A stretch of DNA of 64,000 nucleotides from VRUE01 sp963697805 (lineage in GTDB: Bacteria; Actinomycetota; Thermoleophilia; Solirubrobacterales; 70-9). The translations under genes and the position numbers were made by a program. The notes below the pieces were generated by a model. The model did not search any database. It was given only the letters and a program-made list of their open reading frames with translations, and was not told where the DNA came from. Positions 51,412 through 59,271 of this stretch are shown one piece after another (position 1 is the first letter of the stretch; the number at the start of each line of letters is the position of its first letter). The stretch spans positions 434,001 to 498,000 of the forward strand of contig CAVOPB010000001.1 of NCBI GenBank assembly GCA_963697805.1, read 5' to 3'.

Positions 51412-52836
51412 CTATCCCGCGAGTTCGGCGGTGATCTCGCGAACGATCGCGACCAGAAGCTCGACGTCGGCCGGGCCGGTGCGCCAGTTGACGATGGCCG
51501 GTCGCAACGCGACCTGACCGTCGAAGGTGGTCGAGCCGACGAAGACGCGGCCATCGGCCAGGAGCCGCTCGGCCAGGTCGGAATTCAGCGAGTCCAGTTG
51601 CACCTCCGGCACTCCTGGTGGGTGGGCCCGGAAGCAGACGATGTTGAGGGGCACCTCCGCGAGCCGCTCCAGCTCCGGAGCCGCGTCGATCAGCTCGGCG
51701 AGGTGGGCGGCGATATCGAGGTGGCGCTCAACCATCTCCCGATAGCCCGAGCGCCCGTAGGCCCGCAGCGTCGCCCAGACCGGCAAGGCCCGCGCGCGCC
51801 GAGAGTTCTCCGGAGAGAGGAAACCGAAGGAGGGTTGCGGGTCATCGGCGGAGGGCAAGTAAGGCGCGCCGACGTTGAGGGCGTGCGGCAGCCGCTCAGG
51901 CTCGCGCACAAAGGCGAACCCGCAGTCGTAGGGGACGTTGAGCCACTTGTGGCCGTCGCAAGTGACCGAATCCGCCTGCTCGACGCCGTTGGTCAGCGCG
52001 CGCGTTCGCTCGGAGAGGCGGGAGAAGAGACCAAAGGCCCCATCCACGTGCAGCCAGGCGTCGTGTTCCTTGGCCAGCGCGGCCATCTCGTCGATCGGAT
52101 CGAACTCCCCTGCGTTCACCTCACCCGCGTTCGCGATGACGATCGCTGGAACCTCCGCTCCCCGCAGCTCCCGCTCGAGGGCCCCGAGGTCGAGGCGGCC
52201 GACCGAGTCGGATGTCAGACGGGCGACGCGCCCCTGTCCGAGGCCCAGCATGCCGACCGCCTGCACTGCGCTGGGATGCACGAAGCCGCTGCTGAGGATC
52301 TTCAGCGGCGGCGCATCGGAGAGTCCCTCGCCGTCAATGTCGACCCCGACCCTTTCGCCGAACCAGCCGCGGGCAGCAGTCAAACCGACGAAGTTCGCCA
52401 TCGTCGCCCCGGTGGTGAGTACGCCTCCGAAGTCGCGCGGCAGCTCGAAGAGCTGTACGAGCCAGTCGATCGCGACCTGCTCGAGGCGGGCGGCAAACGG
52501 GGATGAGGCCCGGCCAAAGGCGACCTGGTCATAGCTGGAGGTAAGCCAATCTGCCGCCAGAGCCGCCGGCGTCCCTCCCCCGATGACGAAATGGAAGAAC
52601 CGGGGGCCGCTCGACCGGGTCGCCGATTGCGTCGCCCTCTCGATCAACTCTTGCAGCGCCGTGAGCGTGCCATCGCCGCCCTCGGGCATCGGATCGCTCC
52701 ACCCACGGATCGCGCCCTCGGCGCCGGGAGGCAGGGCGGGCTCCTCGTCGAGGCGCTCGAGATAGGCATGGGCAGCGGCGGCGGCGGCCTGGAGTGCCGA
52801 TCCGACCTCAGCGCGCTCCGCGAGTGGATCGCTCAC
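51412..52836 (-). CDS. PLP-dependent group II-type decarboxylase
   Basis: A 474-residue pyridoxal-phosphate enzyme related to aromatic amino acid / glutamate decarboxylases. FFHFVIGGGTPAALAADWL is the substrate-loop region, TTGATMANFVGLTAAR binds the cofactor phosphate, HVDGAFG carries the PLP-pairing Asp, and SVTCDGHKWLNVPYDCG contains the Schiff-base Lys (about residue 300). All key residues are present. The substrate (aromatic amino acid, glutamate or other) is not clear. It is the only gene between repeats G and B. Confidence 0.88.
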   Translation of the reverse strand: MSDPLAERAEVGSALQAAAAAAHAYLERLDEEPALPPGAEGAIRGWSDPMPEGGDGTLTALQELIERATQSATRSSGPRFFHFVIGGGTPAALAADWLTSSYDQVAFGRASSPFAARLEQVAIDWLVQLFELPRDFGGVLTTGATMANFVGLTAARGWFGERVGVDIDGEGLSDAPPLKILSSGFVHPSAVQAVGMLGLGQGRVARLTSDSVGRLDLGALERELRGAEVPAIVIANAGEVNAGEFDPIDEMAALAKEHDAWLHVDGAFGLFSRLSERTRALTNGVEQADSVTCDGHKWLNVPYDCGFAFVREPERLPHALNVGAPYLPSADDPQPSFGFLSPENSRRARALPVWATLRAYGRSGYREMVERHLDIAAHLAELIDAAPELERLAEVPLNIVCFRAHPPGVPEVQLDSLNSDLAERLLADGRVFVGSTTFDGQVALRPAIVNWRTGPADVELLVAIVREITAELAG

Positions 52837-52908
52837 GCCGCGAGCCTATTCCTCCGGCCCACGGGGGACATTGGCTCGGCTCTTACGAGCGTGGGATGCG
52901 CACAAGAA

Positions 52909-53091
52909 AACCGCTTCCCCAACGGGCTTCCGGGAAATCGGGGAGGCCGGATTTGAACCGGCGACCGCTCGGCCCCCAGCCGGAGGACACCATTGCCATA
53001 TGCGTCCGGACGCGTCCCCTGCGTCCCCTGCGTCCCCGGCTCGGGACGCATGGGACATATCGGATGATGCGTCCGGTACCAAGTTGGTACC
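52909..53091 (-). repeat. tRNA-Pro half / GGTACC repeat, copy B
   Basis: Well-preserved unit: tRNA 3' half 52938-52983, GCGTCCC tandem motifs at 53000-53040, paired GGTACC at 53075-53080 and 53086-53091. The similarity with copy F continues past the palindromes (GGCGAACCGGCTGGGGC to GCAGCGGTTGACCAA, to about 53147). The 52837-53183 gap contains no gene. Confidence 0.87.
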
Positions 53092-53183
53092 ACGCCCGTC
53101 CCCCAGACGAGGCGAACCGGCTGGGGCTAGGCAGCGGTTGACCAAAATGGGTCGCTGCCGCAGCCCGCTCGGCCGCCTTGGAC

Positions 53184-53576
53184 TCAAGCCCCCGAAACGG
53201 GCGGATCTTCCCTGTGATGCCGGGCGTGTCTGGCGTCGCTCTTCTCTTGGCGCAACTTCACGAAGCCGACGCCGAGTTGGCGAGCCACCTCCACCAGGAT
53301 TCCGATGCCGGTCAAAATGTAGATGGCCGTAAAGACTTTGAGTGCCTCGCTGGTGAGCGTGAGGTTCGGATCAGCAATGCTCGACGTGGTCAGCGTGCAG
53401 ACGGCGAAGTAGAAACCGTCGATCACGTTCCAGCCTTCGCCGAGCGAGTAGACGACCGTCCCCGTGATCACCAGGGCGATCGCGGCCGCGAAAACGGCGG
53501 CGAAGCTCTCTTCTTTGGCGGCGTATCGAATCGCACCGATCATGCGACGAAACATGCGCGCAACGGAGACCAGCAT
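53184..53576 (-). CDS. Two-TM channel-like membrane protein (paralogue 2)
   Basis: A 130-residue relative of the protein at 2345-2743, identical over GTVVYSLGEGWNV and FYFAVCTLTTSSIADP and similar throughout. It has two membrane segments around a pore helix, again with TTSSIADPNLT where K+ channels have TVGYG. The basic C-terminus (HARHHREDPP) is cytoplasmic. Upstream sequence (GTCCGCGGCTGTTGTGAGCC) also resembles that before paralogue 1, so the duplication included the 5' region. Confidence 0.82.
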   Translation of the reverse strand: MLVSVARMFRRMIGAIRYAAKEESFAAVFAAAIALVITGTVVYSLGEGWNVIDGFYFAVCTLTTSSIADPNLTLTSEALKVFTAIYILTGIGILVEVARQLGVGFVKLRQEKSDARHARHHREDPPVSGA

Positions 53577-53653
53577 GCTGCAAGGCTCACAACAGCCGCG
53601 GACGGATCAGCCCGAGCTCAATCGCGCGCTGTGCCTCGCGACGATTCCACCAG

Positions 53654-53700
53654 CAGTCGAGGCAGTAGCGCCACCTGGTTAAACCCGACGGTTGACAAAA
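53654..53700 (+). repeat. Intergenic repeat R2, copy 3
   Basis: GGCAGTAGCGCCACCTGG then TTAAACCCGACGGTTGACAA, followed by a GATCAGACCG segment that is also present after tRNA-Pro copy F. It lies before the lipoprotein gene; copy 4 follows it. Confidence 0.6.
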
Positions 53701-53817
53701 GATCAGACCGAGCCACGAACCTGAGCAGCGGGCTCACGACCCAGCCAGGAATCACGTGTTCTCACACGACTCGGTCGGCGCGGCTATGATCGATTGCGTG
53801 AAGGCACGGTGTCATCG

Positions 53818-54243
53818 ATGAAGGCACCTCTCCGAACGACGTTGGTCGCCTGGATGGCTCTGGCGGCGGTGGCGGCGGCGGTGGTGGTAACCGGGTGCGG
53901 CAGTAGCAGCAAGCCCGAATACTGCTCTAATGTGAGCGAACTCGAAGGGTCCGTCGAAGAACTCAAGGGGGGGATTCATCTCGAAAGCGGCGCTCTCCCC
54001 ACCCTGGAAGCGGACCTGACGAAAGTGCAGAGCAACGCGGACGCAGTCGTGACCTCGGCGAAGGAAGATTTCCCGAGCGAGACCAGCGCGCTGGAATCCT
54101 CCGTCTCGAGCCTATCCGACACGATCAACAAGCTGCCCCCGTCCCCGACGGCCCAGGAACTGGCACCGGTCGCGCTGAACATCAGCAGCGTCCAGACTGC
54201 TTCGAACGAATTCTCAAGCGCCACCGAATCGGCCTGCGAATAG
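53818..54243 (+). CDS. Small lipoprotein
   Basis: A 141-residue exported lipoprotein: basic start, hydrophobic core and lipobox VVTGC at about residue 25. The mature part is a Ser/Glu-rich helical domain (VSELEGSVEELKGGIHLE, LTKVQSNADAVVTSAKEDF) with two Cys (CSNV near the start, SACE at the end). No recognised domain. A GTG at 53794 is a possible earlier start, but it would place eight odd residues before the signal. Confidence 0.72.
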   Translation: MKAPLRTTLVAWMALAAVAAAVVVTGCGSSSKPEYCSNVSELEGSVEELKGGIHLESGALPTLEADLTKVQSNADAVVTSAKEDFPSETSALESSVSSLSDTINKLPPSPTAQELAPVALNISSVQTASNEFSSATESACE

Positions 54244-54344
54244 GCCACTGATCCCACTTGCGTCAGTCCTCGGTTCTCGTTGACTAACCGGAAGCGACGC
54301 CTAAGACTTCGTTTCGCGGGCAGGATCAGGCTGGGGTCGTGACC

Positions 54345-54393
54345 CTGAGCGGCGGTAGGCGATAGGCCTGGTTAAACCCGACGGTTGACAAAG
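54345..54393 (+). repeat. Intergenic repeat R2, copy 4
   Basis: CTGAGCGGCGGTAGGCGATA then GGCCTGGTTAAACCCGACGG and TTGACAAAG. It lies between the lipoprotein and SnoaL genes. The 54244-54488 gap has no other feature. Confidence 0.6.
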
Positions 54394-54488
54394 CCCCACC
54401 GCTGCCTGTCGAGCCGGGCCCGGAGCCCGCAAGCGGGGGAGGGCTATGCTCGACTCTCTATCCGAAGATCTACGGAAGGGACCCAGCC

Positions 54489-54863
54489 ATGGGTGCTCAG
54501 GAGAACAAGCAGGCAACCCAGGATGCCTATAAGGCGTTCGCCAGCGGCGACGCTGAGGGTGCGATGAAGAATATGGACGACTCCGTCGAGTGGACGGTGC
54601 GAGGCGACAACGCGTTGAGCGGGACCTACCACGGCAAACAGGAGGTCGGCGAGATGTGGGGGAAGCTCGGGACCAAAGAATTCCGCTCAGAGCCGCACGA
54701 CTTCATCGCCGAGGAGGACAAGGTCGTAGTTCTGACTACCGTCACCATGGAGGGCGAGACAGACGAGAGTGCCGATGTCCTCACCTACAACGCCGACGGC
54801 AAGCTCGTCGCCTTCGACACGCTCGTCGACGAGACGGTAAGCAACCGGGTGTTCGCAAAATAG
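54489..54863 (+). CDS. SnoaL-like (NTF2-fold) protein
   Basis: A 124-residue NTF2-fold protein: NKQATQDAYKAFASGDAEGAMKNMDDSVEWTV opens it, and LTYNADGKLVAFDTLVDETVSNRVFA ends it. It belongs to the widespread ketosteroid isomerase-related group seen in actinobacterial stress loci. GGAAGGGA lies before the ATG, and a clean terminator follows. Specific activity unknown. Confidence 0.85.
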   Translation: MGAQENKQATQDAYKAFASGDAEGAMKNMDDSVEWTVRGDNALSGTYHGKQEVGEMWGKLGTKEFRSEPHDFIAEEDKVVVLTTVTMEGETDESADVLTYNADGKLVAFDTLVDETVSNRVFAK

Positions 54864-54880
54864 ACGTCTAGGCGATCCGA

Positions 54881-54916
54881 ACGCCCCGGTAGTCGACAGG
54901 CCGTCGGGGCGTTTGT
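54881..54916 (+). terminator. Rho-independent-type terminator
   Basis: ACGCCCCG (54881-54888) pairs with CGGGGCGT (54905-54912) and is followed by TTTGTCGTT. It starts 17 bases after the SnoaL stop. The rest of the 54864-55377 gap holds repeat copy C and a stretch at 54940-55090 in which I see nothing. Confidence 0.7.
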
Positions 54917-55093
54917 CGTTCTAGGCCATGACGTTGTGTGTCACGGCCTGGCTGCGCGTCGTCGGCTGACGACCGATTAAAGGGTCAACTGGGGGTTCAA
55001 GAGCTCAACTCCCTACGAACCTTCGATTCCCCTCGTGGGACTAAGTCTGGTACCACGGGCGGCCTAGCCCGCGTCGCCGACCTCCCGCCGAGA

Positions 55094-55281
55094 AGCGAAG
55101 CCCGCATCGGAGGCGGGCTTCCGGTTAGTCGGGGAGGCCGGATTTGAACCGGCGACCGCTCGGCCCCCAGCCGCAGGACGCGACTGCAATATGCGTCCCG
55201 ACGCGTCCCATGCGTCCCTGCGTCCCCGTCTCGGGACGCATCGGACAGATCGGACGATGCGTCCGGTACCAAAGCGGTACC
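55094..55281 (-). repeat. tRNA-Pro half / GGTACC repeat, copy C
   Basis: The clearest copy. Hairpin AAGCCCGC/GCGGGCTT (55098-55120), tRNA-Pro 3' half (55129-55173), four GCGTCCC motifs at 55193, 55203, 55212 and 55220 (8-10 bp apart), an inverted GGGACGC at 55233, and paired GGTACC at 55265-55270 and 55276-55281. Confidence 0.9.
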
Positions 55282-55377
55282 AAGCCCCGGTGGTGACCGC
55301 TGCAAGAGCGGACACTGCCCTAGCGACCTGCGCGCGCCAACGAGCACTCCGACCCGCGGGCCGCTAGCCTTGCCGCC

Positions 55378-55950
55378 ATGGACCGAACAGCTCTGATTGT
55401 CGTGGATGTGCAGAGGGGCTTCGACGATGCCGGGTTCTGGGGCCCCCGGAACAACTCCGCCTGCGAGGAGAACGTGAGAGCGCTGATCGCCGCATGGCGC
55501 GGCAGCAACCAGCCAATCGTGTTCGTGCGGCATCACTGGGACGAGGACGGCTCACCGCTGCGATCCGACGAGGCAGGCAGCGAGTTCAAGGACGTGGTCG
55601 AGGGCCAACCGGACCTGCTGGTCACCAAGACCGTCAATTCAGCTTTCCATGGCACGCCCGATCTGCACGCCTGGCTGCGGAAGGACGAGATCGACAAGAT
55701 CGTTGTCTGCGGCATCACGACGAACCACTGCTGCGAGACGACCGCGCGGGTGGGCGCCAACCTCGGCTTCGAGATGAGCTTCGCGATTGACGCGACGCAC
55801 ACTTTCGACCTCGACGACCATGAGGGGGGCACGATCGCCGCCGACGAGCTCGCTCGGGTCACGGCGGCGAACCTCGATCCGGAGTTCGGCCGGGTACTGA
55901 GCACCGACGCCGCAATCGCCGAGCTCAACGCAACTGGGTCAACCCGATGA
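55378..55950 (+). CDS. Isochorismatase-family cysteine hydrolase
   Basis: A 190-residue hydrolase: catalytic Asp in IVVDVQRGFDD (about 9), Lys in VTKTVNSAF (about 84) and Cys in GITTNHCCETTARVG (about 118). This triad is that of nicotinamidase/isochorismatase-like hydrolases acting on amides or vinyl ethers. No siderophore or NAD genes lie nearby, so the substrate is open. One of two genes between copies C and D. Confidence 0.88.
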   Translation: MDRTALIVVDVQRGFDDAGFWGPRNNSACEENVRALIAAWRGSNQPIVFVRHHWDEDGSPLRSDEAGSEFKDVVEGQPDLLVTKTVNSAFHGTPDLHAWLRKDEIDKIVVCGITTNHCCETTARVGANLGFEMSFAIDATHTFDLDDHEGGTIAADELARVTAANLDPEFGRVLSTDAAIAELNATGSTR

Positions 55951-55985
55951 TCACGTGGATCGCCGCCTCCCGCCGGAGAACTGAT

Positions 55986-56076
55986 CAGGAGAGGCTCGAG
56001 AGTACGGCTGCGACGGCATAGCCGAGCACAGCGATCACCCCGGCGACATCGCCGAGGGGCCTGTTGCGCGAATCAC
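55986..56076 (-). other. Possible relic of a membrane protein C-terminus
   Basis: On the minus strand a short frame reads DSRNRPLGDVAGVIAVLG then YAVAAVLSSLS and stop, a plausible last transmembrane helix. Upstream the frame is broken. It may be a gene remnant within the 55951-56280 gap, which otherwise shows nothing. Confidence 0.3.
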
Positions 56077-56280
56077 ATCCGGGTACCGACGAAGAGCATC
56101 GCCGCGTAGCGCGTCGCCCGGGCCGGCCGACCTCCCACGCATGCTTATCCCATGCTATTCGTGCTTCTTTCGCTGTGGGAACTCGACCAATCGTTTAGCC
56201 GGAGGAGCGGGGTAGGCTCAACGCAGGCCACTCGCCGCCTCAGCGCGGCAATCGACCCCCCACCGAAAGGCCCGTCCACG

Positions 56281-56814
56281 ATGAGTCAAGCCGGATTCTC
56301 CCCAGCGCCCCTCGCCCGCCTCGCCCTCGTCGCCCTATTGGCGATCGCGGCCCTCCCCCTGGCCTCTCCCGCGGCGCGCGCCGTCGCGGCTGGCCCACCG
56401 CACTGCAAGACGTCGGGATTGGTGATCTGGTCCAACAACGGGGCCGGCGGCGGCACCACAGGGAGCGTCTTTTACAAGATCAAGTTCACCAACCTCTCCG
56501 GCCACGCCTGCACCCTGAGGGGCTTCCCGCGGGTCGCCGCGGTCAACCTCACTGGCAAACGGATCGGCGCCCCGGCGCAGCAAGAAGCCGGCCAGAAACC
56601 GAAAACGGTGAAACTGGCGAACGGCGCGACGGCGAGCGCCTCGCTGCGGATCGTCGACGCCGGCAACTTCTCGCCCTCGGCCTGCCACCCGGTGACCGCT
56701 GCCGGCCTGCGGGTCACGCCCCCTGGTCAGAGCAAATCGAAGCTGGTGCCGCTGCCATTCGCCACCTGCGCTCGCGCCGCGCAGCACACGCTCTCGGTAG
56801 CTGTCGTGCGCTAG
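56281..56814 (+). CDS. Secreted DUF4232-domain protein
   Basis: A 177-residue exported protein. Signal peptide at about 1-38 (ALVALLAIAALPLASPAARA). The mature domain has the DUF4232 pattern: an early Cys (PHCKTSG), FTNLSGHACTLRGFPRVAAV with a Cys and Gly-Phe-Pro, and later Cys residues in SACHPV and ATCA, suggesting two disulphides. Common in Gram-positive actinobacteria; function unknown. The ATG at 56281 is preferred over an upstream frame opening because it starts the signal peptide. Confidence 0.82.
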   Translation: MSQAGFSPAPLARLALVALLAIAALPLASPAARAVAAGPPHCKTSGLVIWSNNGAGGGTTGSVFYKIKFTNLSGHACTLRGFPRVAAVNLTGKRIGAPAQQEAGQKPKTVKLANGATASASLRIVDAGNFSPSACHPVTAAGLRVTPPGQSKSKLVPLPFATCARAAQHTLSVAVVR

Positions 56815-56827
56815 GAAGGGGCCGGTC

Positions 56828-57008
56828 GCGCTTCCGAAGCGGGCTTCCGGTTAGTCGGGGAGGCCGGATTTGAACCGGCGACCGCTCGGCCCCCAGCCGG
56901 CGGACAGGTCTGTCAGATTCGTCCCGACGCGTCCCATGTGTCCCTCCCGTCCCCGGCCGTGGACAAACTGGACGTATCGGACATAGCAGTCGGTACCAAA
57001 GTGGTACC
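56828..57008 (-). repeat. tRNA-Pro half / GGTACC repeat, copy D
   Basis: Hairpin CGCTTCCGAAGCG-type stem, tRNA 3' half from 56855, weaker GCGTCCC block (56925-56955), GGACATAGCAGTC segment shared with copy A, and paired GGTACC at 56992-56997 and 57003-57008. Confidence 0.85.
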
Positions 57009-57201
57009 ACGCCGGGTCTGGTGCGAATCAGGAACGGAATTCGAATCCGCGACCTTCGGGCTTGAGCTTGCAGGAGGGAGACGGATAGGCAGCGCTCTCG
57101 GCACTCGCGCTCCAGCGCTTCCGGATTCCAGAACGAAGCGTCCACGACGTGAGCCTGCTGGCAGCAATGTGAATCCGGATTCACTATCTTCCTGTTCGTC
57201 C

Positions 57202-57425
57202 GTGCTGAAGTTGCGCGAACTCTGCAAGAGCTACCCGATGGGCGCCGACGTCGTCGAGGTCCTGCGTGGAGTTTCGACGAAGATCCGAGCCGGCAAGCTG
57301 GTCGCGATCGTGGGCCCCTCGGGGAGCGGCAAGAGCACCCTGCTGAACCTGATTGGGACCCTGGATACGCCGAGCAGCGGCCAGCTTCTCTTCGACGGCC
57401 AGGAGATCGGCAGCCTCAGCCCAAA
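57202..57425 (+). pseudogene. Truncated ABC ATPase (MacB/LolD type)
   Basis: From a GTG at 57202: LKLRELCKSYPMGADVVEVLRGV, then Walker A GPSGSGKST and LLNLIGTLDTPSSG, ending at SLSPK about 75 residues in. The signature, Walker B and the remainder are deleted, and the sequence joins a permease fragment directly. It cannot be a working ATPase. Confidence 0.83.
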
Positions 57426-58620
57426 GCGTGGTCGCAATCGCCGCCGCGACGGCGCTCGTCGTCGGGATCGCCGCAACGGTTGGAGCGCTCGCTTCGGCCC
57501 GCGGCTCGATCGCCGAGCAGCTCGGCCGCTCTCCGCAAGCGGGAGCGACGGTCACTTCGACGATCTCGTTGCGCCCGGCGCTGGCGCTGCTGGCCGGCGG
57601 GGCGGCCTGTCTGGCCATGGGGCTGGTGGTCGCCGAGTCGGGCCTCTATCCCATCGCCGCCGTGACGATCCTGATTGGCCTCGCCCTGACGACGCCGGGT
57701 GTCGTCGGCCTGGTCGCGATCGTCCTCGGCCGTCACGAGCACGGCGGCTCGAAGGTGATTCTTGTGGCCCGCGGGGCCGTCGAGGCCAACCCCCGCCGGG
57801 CGGCCTCGCGGCCGCGATCATGGCGCTGGGCGTCGCTGCGGTCGTCCCGCCACAGCTCGCCGAGCAGAGCCTGATCAAGCGGACAGAGCAGCTCAACAGG
57901 TCGATTCGTCCTGGAGCCCAACAGCTGCTGGCTGCCGACGACGCCTTCGCAAGCGTTCCGATCGCAACCCCCTTCGCCCGGCGGGGGCTGCGCGATAAGA
58001 CGACCGTCGCCCGGCCGACGGCGTTCGCCTTCGTCCCTACAAGGGGCGAAAGATCGAGGTGCGGGCCTTCGTACCGAGTACGCGCGGCGGCATCATCCGC
58101 GTGGGGCCGGCCGGACTGCCCCGGCAGCTGCCGATCCTCCGCAAGCACCCCGACGACATCCTGATCTCACGGGTGATGGCCGCGGGTCTCGATCTCAACA
58201 TCGGCGACTCGATCGAGCTGCCCACCGCGGTCGGGCCACAAAAGCTGAAGATCCAGGGCACGGTTGAGGATTTCGCCTGGCCCTCGGGGACTGTCTACAT
58301 GGACATACGGCGCTACCGCGAGCTGTACCGGAGCGCAGCCATCAACGTGCTCGCGGTCGACCGTCGCCGCCGCCTCGACATCGGCAGCCTGAAGGACCTG
58401 AAGCCGCTCCACGCGGAGACCGGGGTCGAATTCTCTAACCAGATCGAGGAGCAAATGAACAAGAGCACGAAGGGGCTCTTCGCGATGCGGATCCTGACCC
58501 TGATTGCGGCCCTAGTCGCGGTTGGGGGCATCATCGCCACCTCGGTCTTCGCGCGGCGGCGCGAGTGGGCGGTGCTGCGTGCGATGGGAATCGGCGGGTT
58601 GTCCTCCGAGGCCAGGTCTA
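57426..58620 (+). pseudogene. Decayed FtsX-type permease
   Basis: Fragments in three frames of an FtsX-like permease: TM-rich ALVVGIAATVGALASARGS and LVVAESGLYPIAAVTILIGL; a frame change near 57800 to GLAAAIMALGVAAVVPPQ; another near 58036 to KIEVRAFVPSTRGG, LDLNIGDSIELPT and the first TM of the C-terminal FtsX domain (IATSVFARRREWAVLRAMG). It stops at SSEARSSAG, so the last segments are missing. With the ATPase stub it is the corpse of a MacB-like exporter. Confidence 0.8.
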
Positions 58621-58705
58621 GTGCAGGCCGCCCAAAGTTGACTCAGCCTGCTTTTCCGGCGGCCCACCTGCCCGCGGGCGCCCCGAGACCACTCTGAGAA
58701 TGGCT

Positions 58706-58921
58706 CTACCCGTCGGACTCGTACTTGAACGAGATGCCCAGCCGGACTCGGTAGTTCTTGATGGTGCCGTTCTCGATCGAGACGTCCTCGCGCACGACCT
58801 CGGCGATGCGCAGGTCGCGCACTGTCTTAGCCGCAGTCTCCACAGCATTGCGTGCCGCGGCCTCCCAGGACTCGCTGCTTACGCCAATCACCTCGGTGAC
58901 TCGATATACACCCTCAGCCAT
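58706..58921 (-). CDS. Dodecin-family flavin-binding protein
   Basis: A 71-residue dodecin: VYRVTEVIGVSSESWEAAARNAVETAAKTVRDLRIAEV, then VREDVSIENGTIKNYRVRLGISFKYE. The beta-alpha-beta-beta layout, the SSESWEAAARNAV helix and the C-terminal strands are complete. Dodecins assemble as dodecamers that store or buffer flavins. The intact gene sits beside the dead exporter between copies D and E. Confidence 0.92.
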   Translation of the reverse strand: MAEGVYRVTEVIGVSSESWEAAARNAVETAAKTVRDLRIAEVVREDVSIENGTIKNYRVRLGISFKYESDG

Positions 58922-59043
58922 CGCAACCGCCTCTCATCGACGTTGGAGGCTCGACTTCTAGCACGACTGGATTGGCGCTCGCAAACCAAACCCGGTACCA
59001 CGCAACCCAAGGGAAGGTTCAGCACCGGCTCCTCTCAAAGTGG

Positions 59044-59229
59044 AAACCCGCTTCCGAAGCGGGCTTCCGGGAATTGGGGAGGCCGGATTTGAACCGGGCG
59101 ACCAGCTCGGCCCGCAGCCGGCCAACATCTGGCGTCGATGCATCCCTGGGCGTCCCCCACGTCCCTATCGTCCCCGGGCGCGAACATCTTGGAAGGATTG
59201 GAGATAGCGGTCCGTACCAAAGCGGTACC
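59044..59229 (-). repeat. tRNA-Pro half / GGTACC repeat, copy E (degenerate)
   Basis: Hairpin CCCGCTTCCGAAGCGGG is intact. The T-arm has extra bases (GGTTCAAATCCGGCC preceded by an inserted C), the motif block is eroded, and the first palindrome is CGTACC; the second GGTACC is at 59224-59229. It shares CCGGCTCCTCTCAAAGTGG upstream with copy A. The 58922-59271 gap has no gene. Confidence 0.78.
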
Positions 59230-59271
59230 ACACCGCCCTCCTCGGTCCCAGATCGCGGAAGAGGACCCGGG

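Noticed and set aside
52860..53000. AGFEPATARPP and AVAGSNPASP type small proteins at each repeat
   Set aside because: These are translations of the tRNA T-arm and anticodon region, a known source of spurious small proteins.
52940..53100. Possible integrase C-terminus read through the tRNA-Pro repeats (GTKLVPR or VPDASSDLS frames)
   Set aside because: Both strands show similar peptides in several copies, but one-base length differences between copies break the frames. DNA motif conservation explains the similarity better.
55193..55240. CRISPR array from the regularly spaced GCGTCCC motifs
   Set aside because: Repeats are only 7 bp with 1-3 bp between them, and no cas genes are present.
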